A stretch of DNA of 21,526 nt, from assembly GCA_045636205.1 (NCBI GenBank), contig JAZTXE010000048.1:1-21526 (forward strand), in the 5' to 3' direction. Below the pieces are notes generated by a model. It saw only the letters and a program-made list of their open reading frames with translations, did no database searches and was not told where the DNA came from. Below, piece by piece: positions 15,006 to 21,526 of this stretch (its first letter is position 1; each line of letters starts with the position of its first letter). The position numbers and the translations under genes are program-made. The stretch comes from JAZRUF01 sp045636205. GTDB taxonomy: Bacteria; Bacillota; Clostridia; Oscillospirales; JAAYXM01.

Positions 15006-16148
15006 TTATGCCATGCGATTTACAAACTCACGCGCTTGAGCGTCAACACTCAAAACGTTTTCAACCGTAACTTCACCGGATGCGTCAACACTATCAAGCG
15101 CCGCTTCAACTGAATCCGGAATTTGATAGAATTTGATTTTATTCTTTAAGAACAAATCAACTGCCGCTTCATTTGCCGCATTTAAAACCGCGGTTGAAAG
15201 ACCGCCGCGCTTTGCCGAGTCAATCGCGAGTGCAAGACATCTGAACGCTTCGTAATCAGGCTTTGCGAAAGTAAGCGGCGGACAATTCGAGAAGTCCAAA
15301 AGCTCACCACCAAAATCCATACGGTTAGGGTACGTCAAAGCATATGCAATCGGGAGCTTCATATCCGGAAGCCCCATCTGAGAAATTACAGAGCCATCAA
15401 CATATCTTATCATGGAATGTATTATGCTCTCTCTATGAACAACAACGGATATGCGCTCGGGTGGCATATTGAAAAGCCGCATGGCCTCAATAAATTCAAG
15501 CCCTTTATTCATTAATGTTGCCGAATCAATAGTAATTTTATTACCCATAGACCAATTAGGATGCTTAAGCGCCTGCTCGCGCGTTGCATTCTTTAGCATA
15601 TCTGAAGTCCAACCGAAAAACGGACCTCCGGATGCGGTTAAGATAAGCTCCTGGACCTGCTTTTTGTCATACGCGCTCTCAAGACACTGGAATATTGCCG
15701 AATGCTCTGAGTCAACCGGCAATATTTTAACACCTTTTTCCTCCGCGCGTTTCATTACAAGCTCTCCTGCGCAGACAAGAGTTTCCTTATTTGCAAGAGC
15801 AATATCTTTTCCGCTTTCAATTGCCGCAAGAGTAGGCAGAAGACCTACCATTCCTACGACTGATGTCAGGGTTATATCAGCCTCATCTGCACATGCAGCT
15901 TCGATAAGACCGTCCATGCCCGAGAAAACACGTACATTTGTATCTGCCAAATTAATTTTCAGCTGCTTTGCCGCATCTTCATTATAAACCGCGGCTATTT
16001 CAGGTTTCCACTCGCGCACCTGCGCTTCAAGAAGCTTTATATTACTGTGAGCTGCGAGCGCAATCGGTTTTATACCGAGTGCTTTACACACATCGAGCGT
16101 CTGCGTTCCTATTGAACCGGTAGAACCTAAGATACTGATAGTTTTCAT
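15006..16148 (-). CDS. dxr: 1-deoxy-D-xylulose 5-phosphate reductoisomerase
   Basis: Dxr converts DXP to MEP with NADPH and a divalent metal, the committed step of the MEP isoprenoid pathway. From ATG 16148 there are 380 residues, beginning MKTISILGSTGSIGTQTLDV, the NADPH-binding loop. Other landmarks are ALANKETLV, the metal- and substrate-binding VDSEHSAIFQ, LTASGGPF and NWSMGNKITIDSATLMNKGLE. An ATG three codons upstream (16157) directly touches the AGGATGG that serves as ribosome binding site, while ATG 16148 has it at 5 bases, so I use the latter. It sits 10 bp after cdsA and 36 bp before rseP in one transcript. Confidence 0.97.
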   Translation of the reverse strand: MKTISILGSTGSIGTQTLDVCKALGIKPIALAAHSNIKLLEAQVREWKPEIAAVYNEDAAKQLKINLADTNVRVFSGMDGLIEAACADEADITLTSVVGMVGLLPTLAAIESGKDIALANKETLVCAGELVMKRAEEKGVKILPVDSEHSAIFQCLESAYDKKQVQELILTASGGPFFGWTSDMLKNATREQALKHPNWSMGNKITIDSATLMNKGLEFIEAMRLFNMPPERISVVVHRESIIHSMIRYVDGSVISQMGLPDMKLPIAYALTYPNRMDFGGELLDFSNCPPLTFAKPDYEAFRCLALAIDSAKRGGLSTAVLNAANEAAVDLFLKNKIKFYQIPDSVEAALDSVDASGEVTVENVLSVDAQAREFVNRMA

Positions 16149-16158
16149 TTTTACCATC

Positions 16159-16962
16159 CTAAATTACAATAAAACTAAGTAAAATCAATGATGCAGGGGC
16201 GGTGAATAAAACGCTGTCAAACCTGTCAAGAATGCCGCCGTGCCCCGGAAAAACCACTCCGTAATCCTTGATTTGATATTCCCTTTTTATAAGTGACATG
16301 GACAAATCGCCTATCTGTGCTATAACTGAAAGGATGAGCCCGGATGCTGCAAAAAGCACGATAGCCTGTGGCTGTGCTTTAATTACAATCGCATAAATTA
16401 TAAATGCTGCAATACATGCAATTACTCCGCCAACTGAGCCTTCAATCGTTTTTTTAGGGCTTATATCAGGAGCAAGCTTATGCTTACCAAGGAAAACACC
16501 TGCAAAATATGCCCCGGTATCTGTGACCCATGCTGCGATGAAAGGAATTAAAATTAATGCCCCGCCTCTTTCCATTTGCAATATTCTTATAAGTGAGGAT
16601 AAAAACAGAGGGATTACTGTGGCTGCAAAAAAAGCCATTGCAAGCTTTTCAAAAGATATCTTTTTTTGATTAAAAAGCCAATACGCAAACAGTGCGATTA
16701 CAAGCAAGAAAAGCGCGGGAAATATATAGTTGTTTGCAATATTAAAAGAAAAACCGATTATAAGAGGGATTACAAACGCATAGATATATGCAATCGCTGC
16801 GCAGAAGCCGTTTCGTACTATGTTAGAGCGCCAGATAAGTTCATATACTGCAATCAATGATACCAGAGCAACAAAGAACGGAAAACATACAGACGGAAGC
16901 AGGTATACAACAACAAAAAACAGCGGAAGCGCAACAAAAGCCGAAATAATTCTGACTGCCAT
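16159..16962 (-). CDS. cdsA: Phosphatidate cytidylyltransferase (CDP-diglyceride synthase)
   Basis: CdsA makes CDP-diacylglycerol from phosphatidic acid and CTP in the membrane, the precursor of acidic phospholipids. The 267-residue protein is highly hydrophobic with about seven or eight membrane segments. The C-terminal family signature is complete: SLIKREYQIKDYG followed by VFPGHGGILDRFDS. An in-frame GTG at 16968 overlaps the uppS stop codon, but the GGAGG is only 3 bases from it and 9 bases from ATG 16962, so I prefer the ATG, which lies 2 bases after the uppS stop. Translation of uppS and cdsA is therefore probably coupled. Confidence 0.95.
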   Translation of the reverse strand: MAVRIISAFVALPLFFVVVYLLPSVCFPFFVALVSLIAVYELIWRSNIVRNGFCAAIAYIYAFVIPLIIGFSFNIANNYIFPALFLLVIALFAYWLFNQKKISFEKLAMAFFAATVIPLFLSSLIRILQMERGGALILIPFIAAWVTDTGAYFAGVFLGKHKLAPDISPKKTIEGSVGGVIACIAAFIIYAIVIKAQPQAIVLFAASGLILSVIAQIGDLSMSLIKREYQIKDYGVVFPGHGGILDRFDSVLFTAPASLILLSFIVI

Positions 16963-16964
16963 AA

Positions 16965-17708
16965 TCACACACCTCCGAAGCGTCTGTTTCTTCCCTGATA
17001 TGTTAGTATTGCACGGTCAAGCTCTTTAGGGGTAAAATCAGGCCAAAGTACATCGGTGAAATAATACTCAGAATACGCAGACTGCCAAAGCAGAAAGTTT
17101 GAAACGCGAATCTCACCGCTCGGACGTATAATAAGCTCGGGATCCGGTACTTTGGATGAATATAAATTCTCGGAAATCATATTTTCATCGATATCTTCAA
17201 TCTTTATCTGACCGGAGACGGCTTTATTTGCAAGTTTTTTTACCGCGCGGGTTATTTCATCCCTGCCGCCATAATTGAGGCAAACATTTACATGCAGCCC
17301 GGTCATTTCGCGTGAGCGCTCTTCAACCTCATCAATCATCGCTTGAAGCTTTTCTGAAAGCGCACTTTTTTCGCCCCAGAATGTAAGGCGTATATTATCC
17401 TTAATAACCGAGTCATACGCTTCTATCAAATATTTTTCCAGAAGCCCCATGATAGCGTCAACTTCCTCTTTGGGACGTTTCCAATTTTCTGTTGAAAACG
17501 CATATACGGAAAGATATTTTATTCCTATATCATTGCAGTAGGTAGCTATTCTTCTGAAGGTTTCGCTGCCTGCCGCATGACCTGCGGTTCTCGGAAGTCC
17601 TCTCTTCTTCGCCCAGCGGCCATTGCCGTCCATTATTATTGCAATATGCGAAGGAAGATTTTCTCTGTCAATATCCGTTTTGCGTTTATTATTTTTAAAA
17701 AACAGCAT
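16965..17708 (-). CDS. uppS: Undecaprenyl diphosphate synthase (cis-prenyltransferase)
   Basis: UppS condenses farnesyl diphosphate with eight isopentenyl diphosphates to the C55 lipid carrier for peptidoglycan synthesis. From ATG 17708 it has 247 residues and begins MLFFKNNKRKTD. The motif HIAIIMDGNGRWAKKRG holds catalytic Asp27, LNYGGRDEI is present, and the C-terminal IIRPSGEIRVSNFLLWQ then AYSEYYFTDVLWPDF are the isoprenyl diphosphate binding regions. RPSGEIR replaces the more usual RTSGEQR, a tolerated variation in the family as far as I know. The frame is open to 17777, but that would run through a stable hairpin (17738-17785). GTG 17717 and ATG 17729 are alternatives; GAGAGGA (about 12 bases before ATG 17708) is the only nearby Shine-Dalgarno, so the exact start is uncertain. 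Confidence 0.95.
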   Translation of the reverse strand: MLFFKNNKRKTDIDRENLPSHIAIIMDGNGRWAKKRGLPRTAGHAAGSETFRRIATYCNDIGIKYLSVYAFSTENWKRPKEEVDAIMGLLEKYLIEAYDSVIKDNIRLTFWGEKSALSEKLQAMIDEVEERSREMTGLHVNVCLNYGGRDEITRAVKKLANKAVSGQIKIEDIDENMISENLYSSKVPDPELIIRPSGEIRVSNFLLWQSAYSEYYFTDVLWPDFTPKELDRAILTYQGRNRRFGGV

Positions 17709-17737
17709 TGCACCCACAATTCCTCTCATGCAAAACA

Positions 17738-17785
17738 ACATAAGAGAGTGCATCCCGTTTTTCTCGGCAGTGCACACTCTTATGT
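17738..17785 (-). terminator. Hairpin with U-rich tail between frr and uppS (attenuator candidate)
   Basis: Arms at 17738-17752 and 17771-17785 pair at 14 of 15 positions around an 18-base loop. On the - strand the stem is followed by TGTTTTG, a short U-rich tract. It sits 20 bases after the frr stop and just before the uppS start. The shape fits a leaky intrinsic terminator that would reduce expression of the downstream lipid genes relative to pyrH-frr, or an RNA processing site. Confidence 0.6.
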
Positions 17786-17805
17786 CATTTAATAAATCTT
17801 ATCTT

Positions 17806-18360
17806 TTAAATTTCGGTGAGTTCTTTTTCCTTCTTAGCAACCATAGCATCAACTTCCTTGACTCGTTTATCGGTTAAGTCCTGAATATCCTTCTCGATAC
17901 CCTTTAAGTCATCCTCGGTTATCTCGGATTTCTTTTTCATATCCTTAAACTTATCAATTGCATCGCGGCGGATATTTCGGATTGCAACCTTAGAGTCCTC
18001 GCCGGTTTTATGAACCTGTTTGACAAGCTCTTTGCGGCGCTCTTCTGTAAGCTGTGGGAAAACCAAGCGGAGAACCTTACCGTCATTGGTTGGATTGATG
18101 CCGATGTCGGATGCCAGAATAGCCTTTTCAATCATTTTAAGGGCTGATGCATCCCACGGCTGAATAACAAGTGTGCGCGGCTCGGGAACCGAGATGCCCG
18201 CCATCTGATTTACCGGGGTCATCGTTCCGTAATATTCAACATTAATCTTATCAAGAACCGCAGGGTTTGCACGACCTGCGCGAAGCGCTGCCAAATCATC
18301 TGACAGAACATCAATAGTTTTTTGCATCTTTACATCAATATCTTTATACTGCTCTTTCAT
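17806..18360 (-). CDS. frr: Ribosome recycling factor
   Basis: RRF, with EF-G, splits the post-termination ribosome so that subunits and mRNA are released. The 184-residue length is standard (185 in many bacteria). Recognisable stretches are LRAGRANPAVLDKINVEYYG, which holds the conserved Arg-rich loop, then LVIQPWDASALKMIEKAI and the C-terminal helix KKSEITEDDLKGIEKDIQDLTDK. The frame has an ATG at 18369 that lies 1 base from the GGAGG; ATG 18360 is 10 bases from it and begins MKEQYKDID, so it is the better start. The GGAGG is within the end of pyrH, and frr starts 2 bases after the pyrH stop, implying coupled translation. Confidence 0.97.
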   Translation of the reverse strand: MKEQYKDIDVKMQKTIDVLSDDLAALRAGRANPAVLDKINVEYYGTMTPVNQMAGISVPEPRTLVIQPWDASALKMIEKAILASDIGINPTNDGKVLRLVFPQLTEERRKELVKQVHKTGEDSKVAIRNIRRDAIDKFKDMKKKSEITEDDLKGIEKDIQDLTDKRVKEVDAMVAKKEKELTEI

Positions 18361-18362
18361 TT

Positions 18363-19085
18363 TTAACATTCCTCCCTGACGATTGTACCAATCTTTTCGC
18401 CCATAATTACTTTCTTTATATTTTCACGCTCTTTAAGCGCAAATACTATAATTGGAATATTGTTATCCATGGATAATGAGGTTGCCGTTGTATCCATAAC
18501 AGCTAAGTGGCGCGCAAGAACTTCATCATATGTAAGCTCATCAAATTTAACCGCATCCGGGTTCTTTGCCGGGTCGGAATCGTAAACACCGTCTACGTTT
18601 GTGGCCTTCATTATAACGTCTGCATCAATTTCAGCTGCACGCAGAACAGCAGCGGTATCCGTTGAAAAGAAGGGATTGCCTGTTCCACAAGCAAATATTA
18701 CCACGCGACCTTTTTCCAAATGACGCACTGCGCGATTTCTGACATAAGGTTCTGCCAGAGCACGCATCTCAATTGCGGTTTGAACACGAACGTTAATCCC
18801 CTTTTGCTCGAGCATATCAGCTACAGCAAGTGAATTTATTGTGGTTGCAAGCATACCCATATGGTCAGCACGGGTTCTGTCCATATGTCCTGCGCCGTCT
18901 TTAACTCCGCGCCAGAAATTGCCACCGCCTATAACTATGCCTATTTCAACACCGAGCTCAACACATTCGCGGATAGACTCGCACACTGCTTCAATAACTT
19001 CAAAATCCAATCCGCGTTTTTTATCTCCCGCCAAAGCTTCTCCGCTTATTTTGAGTAAAACGCGCTTGTACTTCGGCTGCTGCAT
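18363..19085 (-). CDS. pyrH: UMP kinase
   Basis: PyrH phosphorylates UMP to UDP with ATP in the cytosol as a hexamer of the amino acid kinase fold. The 240 residues show KRVLLKISGEALAG at the N-terminus (phosphate-binding Lys), IVIGGGNFWRG, DHMGMLATTINSLA, FACGTGNPFFSTDTAA and KATNVDGVYDSDP, all standard family blocks. It starts at ATG with GGTGA about 5 bases upstream. It is the first gene of the long leftward cluster, with its own promoter at 19145-19173. In many Firmicutes rpsB and tsf precede pyrH; here rnjA does. Confidence 0.97.
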   Translation of the reverse strand: MQQPKYKRVLLKISGEALAGDKKRGLDFEVIEAVCESIRECVELGVEIGIVIGGGNFWRGVKDGAGHMDRTRADHMGMLATTINSLAVADMLEQKGINVRVQTAIEMRALAEPYVRNRAVRHLEKGRVVIFACGTGNPFFSTDTAAVLRAAEIDADVIMKATNVDGVYDSDPAKNPDAVKFDELTYDEVLARHLAVMDTTATSLSMDNNIPIIVFALKERENIKKVIMGEKIGTIVREEC

Positions 19086-19144
19086 ATTATCACCAAATCC
19101 TTTCTGTATAAATTGCGCAACCCATAAAGGATTGAAATTCTTCT

Positions 19145-19173
19145 TATATATAATAATAAAGGTTTTCTGACAA
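19145..19173 (-). promoter_or_regulatory. Promoter of the pyrH-frr-uppS-cdsA-dxr-rseP-ispG-polC cluster
   Basis: On the - strand TTGTCA (19173-19168) and TATATA (19150-19145) are separated by 17 bases in the gap after rnjA. The predicted leader is about 50 bases. It is the only clear promoter I find for the next 11 kb of same-strand genes, most of which are separated by fewer than 50 bases. Confidence 0.65.
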
Positions 19174-19208
19174 AATGTCCACTGCTTTTTTTAGTTTTTA
19201 TATACTTT

Positions 19209-19248
19209 TTCAAAGCCGACAATGAGTTTTTTCAGTGTCGGCTTTGAA
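19209..19248 (-). other. Stable hairpin after rnjA without a U-tract
   Basis: TTCAAAGCCGACA (19209-19221) and TGTCGGCTTTGAA (19236-19248) form a perfect 13-bp stem with a 14-base loop that can pair three more bases. It lies 10 bases after the rnjA stop. The sequence after it on the - strand is A-rich, so it lacks the U-run of an intrinsic terminator. It may be a factor-dependent terminator or a 3'-end barrier to exonucleases. Confidence 0.6.
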
Positions 19249-19257
19249 TTACTCACG

Positions 19258-20916
19258 CTAAATTTCCATTATAATAGGAAGTATCATTGGTTTGCGCTTT
19301 GTCTTCTGGAAAAGATAGTCGGACAACTTATTCTTAAGTAGGGATTTCATGGTCGCCCAATCTGTTGCTCTTCCATCCATGCAGGAATTCACAACCTCGC
19401 TTGCAACTTGCTTTAGGTTATCCATAAGGTCCTCTGCTTCGCGCACATAAATAAATCCGCGCGAAACAATATCCGGACCTGCAATTATCTGACCCGTTTC
19501 GTTATTTAAAGTAACAACGACAGTTATAAGACCATCCTGCGCTAAATGCTTGCGGTCACGCAATACCACGCTTCCTACATCGCCTACACCCAGACCGTCA
19601 ACCAATATTTTGCCTGACGGTACCGCAGCGCCGAGTTTTATGGTTTTATCAGTTATTTCAACCGTTTTTCCTACATCGGAAATAACTACGTTTTTGGGCG
19701 CTACACCCATCTGTTTTGCAATTTCCGCATGAGCAAGCAAATGACGGTATTCACCGTGGATTGGCACGAAATATTTAGGTTTTGTAAGTGCAAGCATTAA
19801 TTTTAGTTCTTCCTGACATGCATGCCCGGACACATGCACATCCGCGAGTTTTTCATAAATAACCTCGGCGCCCTTTTTAAAGAGTTCGTTTATTACCGTG
19901 CTTATTCCCTTTTCGTTGCCCGGAATCGGGCTTGCGGAGATTATAACGCGATCCCCGGGAATTATCTCAATCTTTTTATGGCCGTTAAAAGCTATTCGGT
20001 AGAGTGCGCTCATTGTTTCGCCCTGGCTTCCGGTGGTTACGATACACACTTTATTTTTCGGATACCGGTTTATAGCGTTTAAATCTATCATAACATCCGC
20101 AGGAATATCGAGATAACCGAGGTTTTGAGCAACCCCCATAATATTTTCCATGCTTCTTCCGGAAAGCGCTACTTTCCTTCCGTACCTTGCTGCTGAATTA
20201 ATAATCTGCTGAACACGGTGGATATTGGATGCAAACGTAGTTACAATAATCCTGGATTTGCAATCCTTAAAAAGCGCATCAAAGCTTTCTCCGACTTTTC
20301 TTTCGCTTAGAGTATATCCCGGTCGTTCAACGTTGGTCGACTCACTAAAAAGGGCTAATACGCCTTGCTTGCCGAGCTGACCCAGACGCGCAATGTCCAT
20401 CATCTTTCCTTGAATAGGTGTAAGGTCGAGCTTGAAATCACCCGTATGGATAATGGTTCCGAGCGGTGTTGTAATCGCAAGCGCAACCGCATCAGCAATT
20501 GAGTGGTTTACGTTTATAAATTCAACTTTGAAATTACCGAGCTTTACCATATCCCCGGTCATTACAATTTTTATTTTTATTTTAGAGAGCAGGTTATGCT
20601 CTTCGAGCTTGTTTGCAACAATTCCCGCTGTAAGTTTAGTACAGTAAATCGGTGCGTTGATTTGCTTTAGAACATACGGAAGCGCACCGATATGATCCTC
20701 ATGACCATGCGTTATAATAATGCCACGGATACGGTCACGATTTTTCTCCAGGTAGGACACATCAGGTATAACTAAATCGATACCGAGCATCTCGTCGTCA
20801 GGAAATGCAACTCCGCAATCAACAACGATTATCTCACCTGCATATTCATAGACATACAGGTTTTTGCCGATTTCATTCAGACCGCCCAATGCAATCATTT
20901 TTAATTTTTGTGCCAT
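19258..20916 (-). CDS. rnjA: Ribonuclease J
   Basis: RNase J is a zinc metallo-beta-lactamase/beta-CASP nuclease with endo- and 5'-3' exonuclease activity, central to mRNA decay and rRNA maturation in Firmicutes. From ATG 20916 it has 552 residues and begins MAQKLKMIALGGLNEIGKN. HGHEDH is at 70-75, followed by HTGDFKLD, SESTNVERPGYTLSE, the beta-CASP blocks TTFASNIHRVQQ, SGRSM and TGSQGE, then HVSGHACQEE and PIHGEYRHL, and a C-terminal domain. The frame is open to 21015, but the extra 33 residues do not resemble the family, and family members start at MAQ-like positions. The Shine-Dalgarno is weak, GGAG 13 bases away. I cannot separate J1 from J2 by sequence alone; length favours J1. Confidence 0.95.
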   Translation of the reverse strand: MAQKLKMIALGGLNEIGKNLYVYEYAGEIIVVDCGVAFPDDEMLGIDLVIPDVSYLEKNRDRIRGIIITHGHEDHIGALPYVLKQINAPIYCTKLTAGIVANKLEEHNLLSKIKIKIVMTGDMVKLGNFKVEFINVNHSIADAVALAITTPLGTIIHTGDFKLDLTPIQGKMMDIARLGQLGKQGVLALFSESTNVERPGYTLSERKVGESFDALFKDCKSRIIVTTFASNIHRVQQIINSAARYGRKVALSGRSMENIMGVAQNLGYLDIPADVMIDLNAINRYPKNKVCIVTTGSQGETMSALYRIAFNGHKKIEIIPGDRVIISASPIPGNEKGISTVINELFKKGAEVIYEKLADVHVSGHACQEELKLMLALTKPKYFVPIHGEYRHLLAHAEIAKQMGVAPKNVVISDVGKTVEITDKTIKLGAAVPSGKILVDGLGVGDVGSVVLRDRKHLAQDGLITVVVTLNNETGQIIAGPDIVSRGFIYVREAEDLMDNLKQVASEVVNSCMDGRATDWATMKSLLKNKLSDYLFQKTKRKPMILPIIMEI

Positions 20917-21023
20917 GTAAATATCACTTCTCCAATACAGTTTTTTTCTTAAAATTGACCTGGTATGTACATTTGTTGCGAAAATCACACATGCAAAATT
21001 GCCTGAGAGCAACACAAAATTAA

Positions 21024-21046
21024 GGTACGGTCTCTTTTATCGTACC
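21024..21046 (-). other. Small hairpin in the rnjA leader
   Basis: GGTACG (21024-21029) and CGTACC (21041-21046) form a 6-bp stem with an 11-base loop, about 20 bases after the predicted rnjA transcription start and 108 bases before the start codon. A 5'-terminal hairpin can protect an mRNA from 5' exonuclease, which would be of note for an RNase J message. Confidence 0.4.
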
Positions 21047-21071
21047 CTGACTCATGCCAATAATAAGATTA

Positions 21072-21100
21072 TTTATATAAATTCCAAATTAAAAATACAA
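21072..21100 (-). promoter_or_regulatory. Probable promoter of rnjA
   Basis: On the - strand TTGTAT (21100-21095) and TATAAA (21077-21072) are separated by 17 bases. The leader would be about 150 bases, long for this window. The match is fair rather than strong in AT-rich DNA. Confidence 0.5.
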
Positions 21101-21266
21101 AGTTAACAAGCCACGCCATTGCGTAAAACCAAAATATGGTTATTGATATTTTATCATAAAACCAACTTCTTGTACAGTCTTTTTCTTTTGTAGCTTACAT
21201 ATTTACAAGTATATGCCGGTACTGTTTATTTTAAACTTAAATTCACAGTATTTACCTTTGTTTTAA

Positions 21267-21295
21267 TTGACAAAAAACGCAATGCAATATATAAT
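21267..21295 (+). promoter_or_regulatory. Perfect consensus sigma-A promoter of tex
   Basis: TTGACA (21267-21272) and TATAAT (21290-21295) are exactly 17 bases apart, a full match to the consensus. Transcription should begin near 21302 and give a leader of about 94 bases. Confidence 0.9.
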
Positions 21296-21336
21296 TATAT
21301 AAACTATAAGGCACAGGCATTTTATATTATGAATAC

Positions 21337-21364
21337 GGGCTGTCGTTATTTATCGCGTCAGCCC
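21337..21364 (+). other. GC-rich hairpin in the tex leader
   Basis: GGGCTG (21337-21342) and CAGCCC (21359-21364) form a 6-bp stem with a 16-base loop, in which a CG/CG pair can add to the stem. The sequence after it (ATTTATATTTAC) is U-rich but broken. It lies 31 bases before the tex start codon, where it could attenuate or tune expression from the consensus promoter. Confidence 0.45.
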
Positions 21365-21395
21365 ATTTATATTTACAAAGGATACGGTGATTTAT

Positions 21396-21526
21396 ATGTC
21401 GGAAATTTTAAATGTTTTAGCGCAGGAATTTAAGCTTTTACCCAAACACGTAGAGAACATAGTAAATTTAATTGACGAGGGAAACACCATCCCTTTTATT
21501 GCACGTTACCGCAAGGAGCTTACGGG
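21396..21526 (+). CDS. tex: Tex/YhgF-type S1 RNA-binding transcription accessory protein (5' part only)
   Basis: Only the first 43 codons are present before the window ends. They begin MSEILNVLAQEFKL and include NIVNLIDEGNTIPFIARYRK, which is the highly conserved N-terminal helical region of Tex proteins. Tex is a cytosolic nucleic-acid-binding protein of about 700-800 residues with YqgF-like, helix-hairpin-helix and S1 domains, linked to transcription and RNA processing. Translation starts at ATG after GGTGA (5-base gap) and AAAGGA further upstream. The rest of the gene lies beyond the right edge, so integrity cannot be judged. Confidence 0.88.
   Translation, partial: MSEILNVLAQEFKLLPKHVENIVNLIDEGNTIPFIARYRKELT

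Larger units (their letters stand above)
20917..21395. other. Divergent intergenic region between rnjA and tex
   Basis: This 479-bp stretch holds divergent promoters for rnjA (-, 21072-21100) and tex (+, 21267-21295), the rnjA leader with a small hairpin, and an imperfect dyad at 21137-21164 (TGGTT-TGATA against TATCA-AACCA with an internal loop). AAAACCAA words occur twice near the dyad. I see no gene, tRNA or known riboswitch fold in it. Confidence 0.6.

Noticed and set aside
17709..17777. N-terminal extension of UppS to 17777
   Set aside because: The extra codons pass through the frr-uppS hairpin, have no ribosome binding site in front and do not resemble UppS N-termini.
20917..21015. 33-residue N-terminal extension of RNase J
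   Set aside because: It does not match the family N-terminus, and the expected start MAQKLKMIALGG follows it in frame.
21329..21433. 34-codon frame in the tex leader (MNTGCRYLSRQ...) that could be a leader peptide overlapping tex
   Set aside because: It has only a very weak Shine-Dalgarno and shows no regulatory codon run; its frame is probably open by chance.
1..21526. CRISPR array, insertion sequence, prophage or defence island
   Set aside because: No regularly spaced direct repeats, transposase, phage structural gene or defence-type cassette was found; the only recombinase is the XerD-type gene in its conserved chromosomal context.

Overview
The window looks like chromosomal housekeeping DNA from a low-to-moderate GC, spore-forming Gram-positive bacterium of the class Clostridia. 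The sequence reasons are a Gram-positive type PolC replicase with its proofreading domain embedded in the polymerase, RNase J, a SpoIIM sporulation protein next to a XerD-type recombinase (an order also found in Bacillus), a secreted protein with paired stalk (copper-amine-oxidase-N-like) repeats, a class II aldolase, and sigma-A style promoters throughout. I cannot name a genus. I see no phage, insertion sequence, CRISPR array, tRNA, rRNA or toxin/defence island.

Layout. Positions 1-3180 read left to right: an acyl-ACP thioesterase, guaB (IMP dehydrogenase) from its own strong promoter, and a secreted stalk-domain protein, ended by a bidirectional terminator. Positions 3197-6581 read right to left: proC, spoIIM, xerD and a six-TM YesL/DUF624 membrane protein. 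A 350-bp gap with a 14-bp tandem repeat and an inverted copy separates proC from fba, which is a single-gene unit with its own promoter and a strong terminator. Positions 8003-19085 form one long leftward cluster in the order pyrH, frr, uppS, cdsA, dxr, rseP, ispG, polC, GNAT. rnjA precedes it on the same strand. tex starts divergently at the right edge and is cut by the window end.

Function. The long cluster links UMP phosphorylation and ribosome recycling to lipid-carrier and phospholipid synthesis: Dxr and IspG make isoprenoid precursors, UppS condenses them to undecaprenyl diphosphate and CdsA makes CDP-diacylglycerol. RseP (membrane protease) and PolC (replication) share the transcript. 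The order is a common Firmicute one, here without rpsB-tsf upstream of pyrH and without proS before polC.

No obvious new multi-gene system is visible. The points most worth checking are: rseP appears to start at an ATT codon; XerD lacks the usual catalytic lysine; guaB has a perfect 9-bp dyad across its promoter; the proC upstream repeats look like an operator array; and paired hairpins, one holding the ribosome binding site, lie between xerD and the DUF624 gene. Several start codons are reassigned here from Shine-Dalgarno position: guaB, spoIIM, ispG, rseP, dxr, cdsA, uppS, frr and rnjA.
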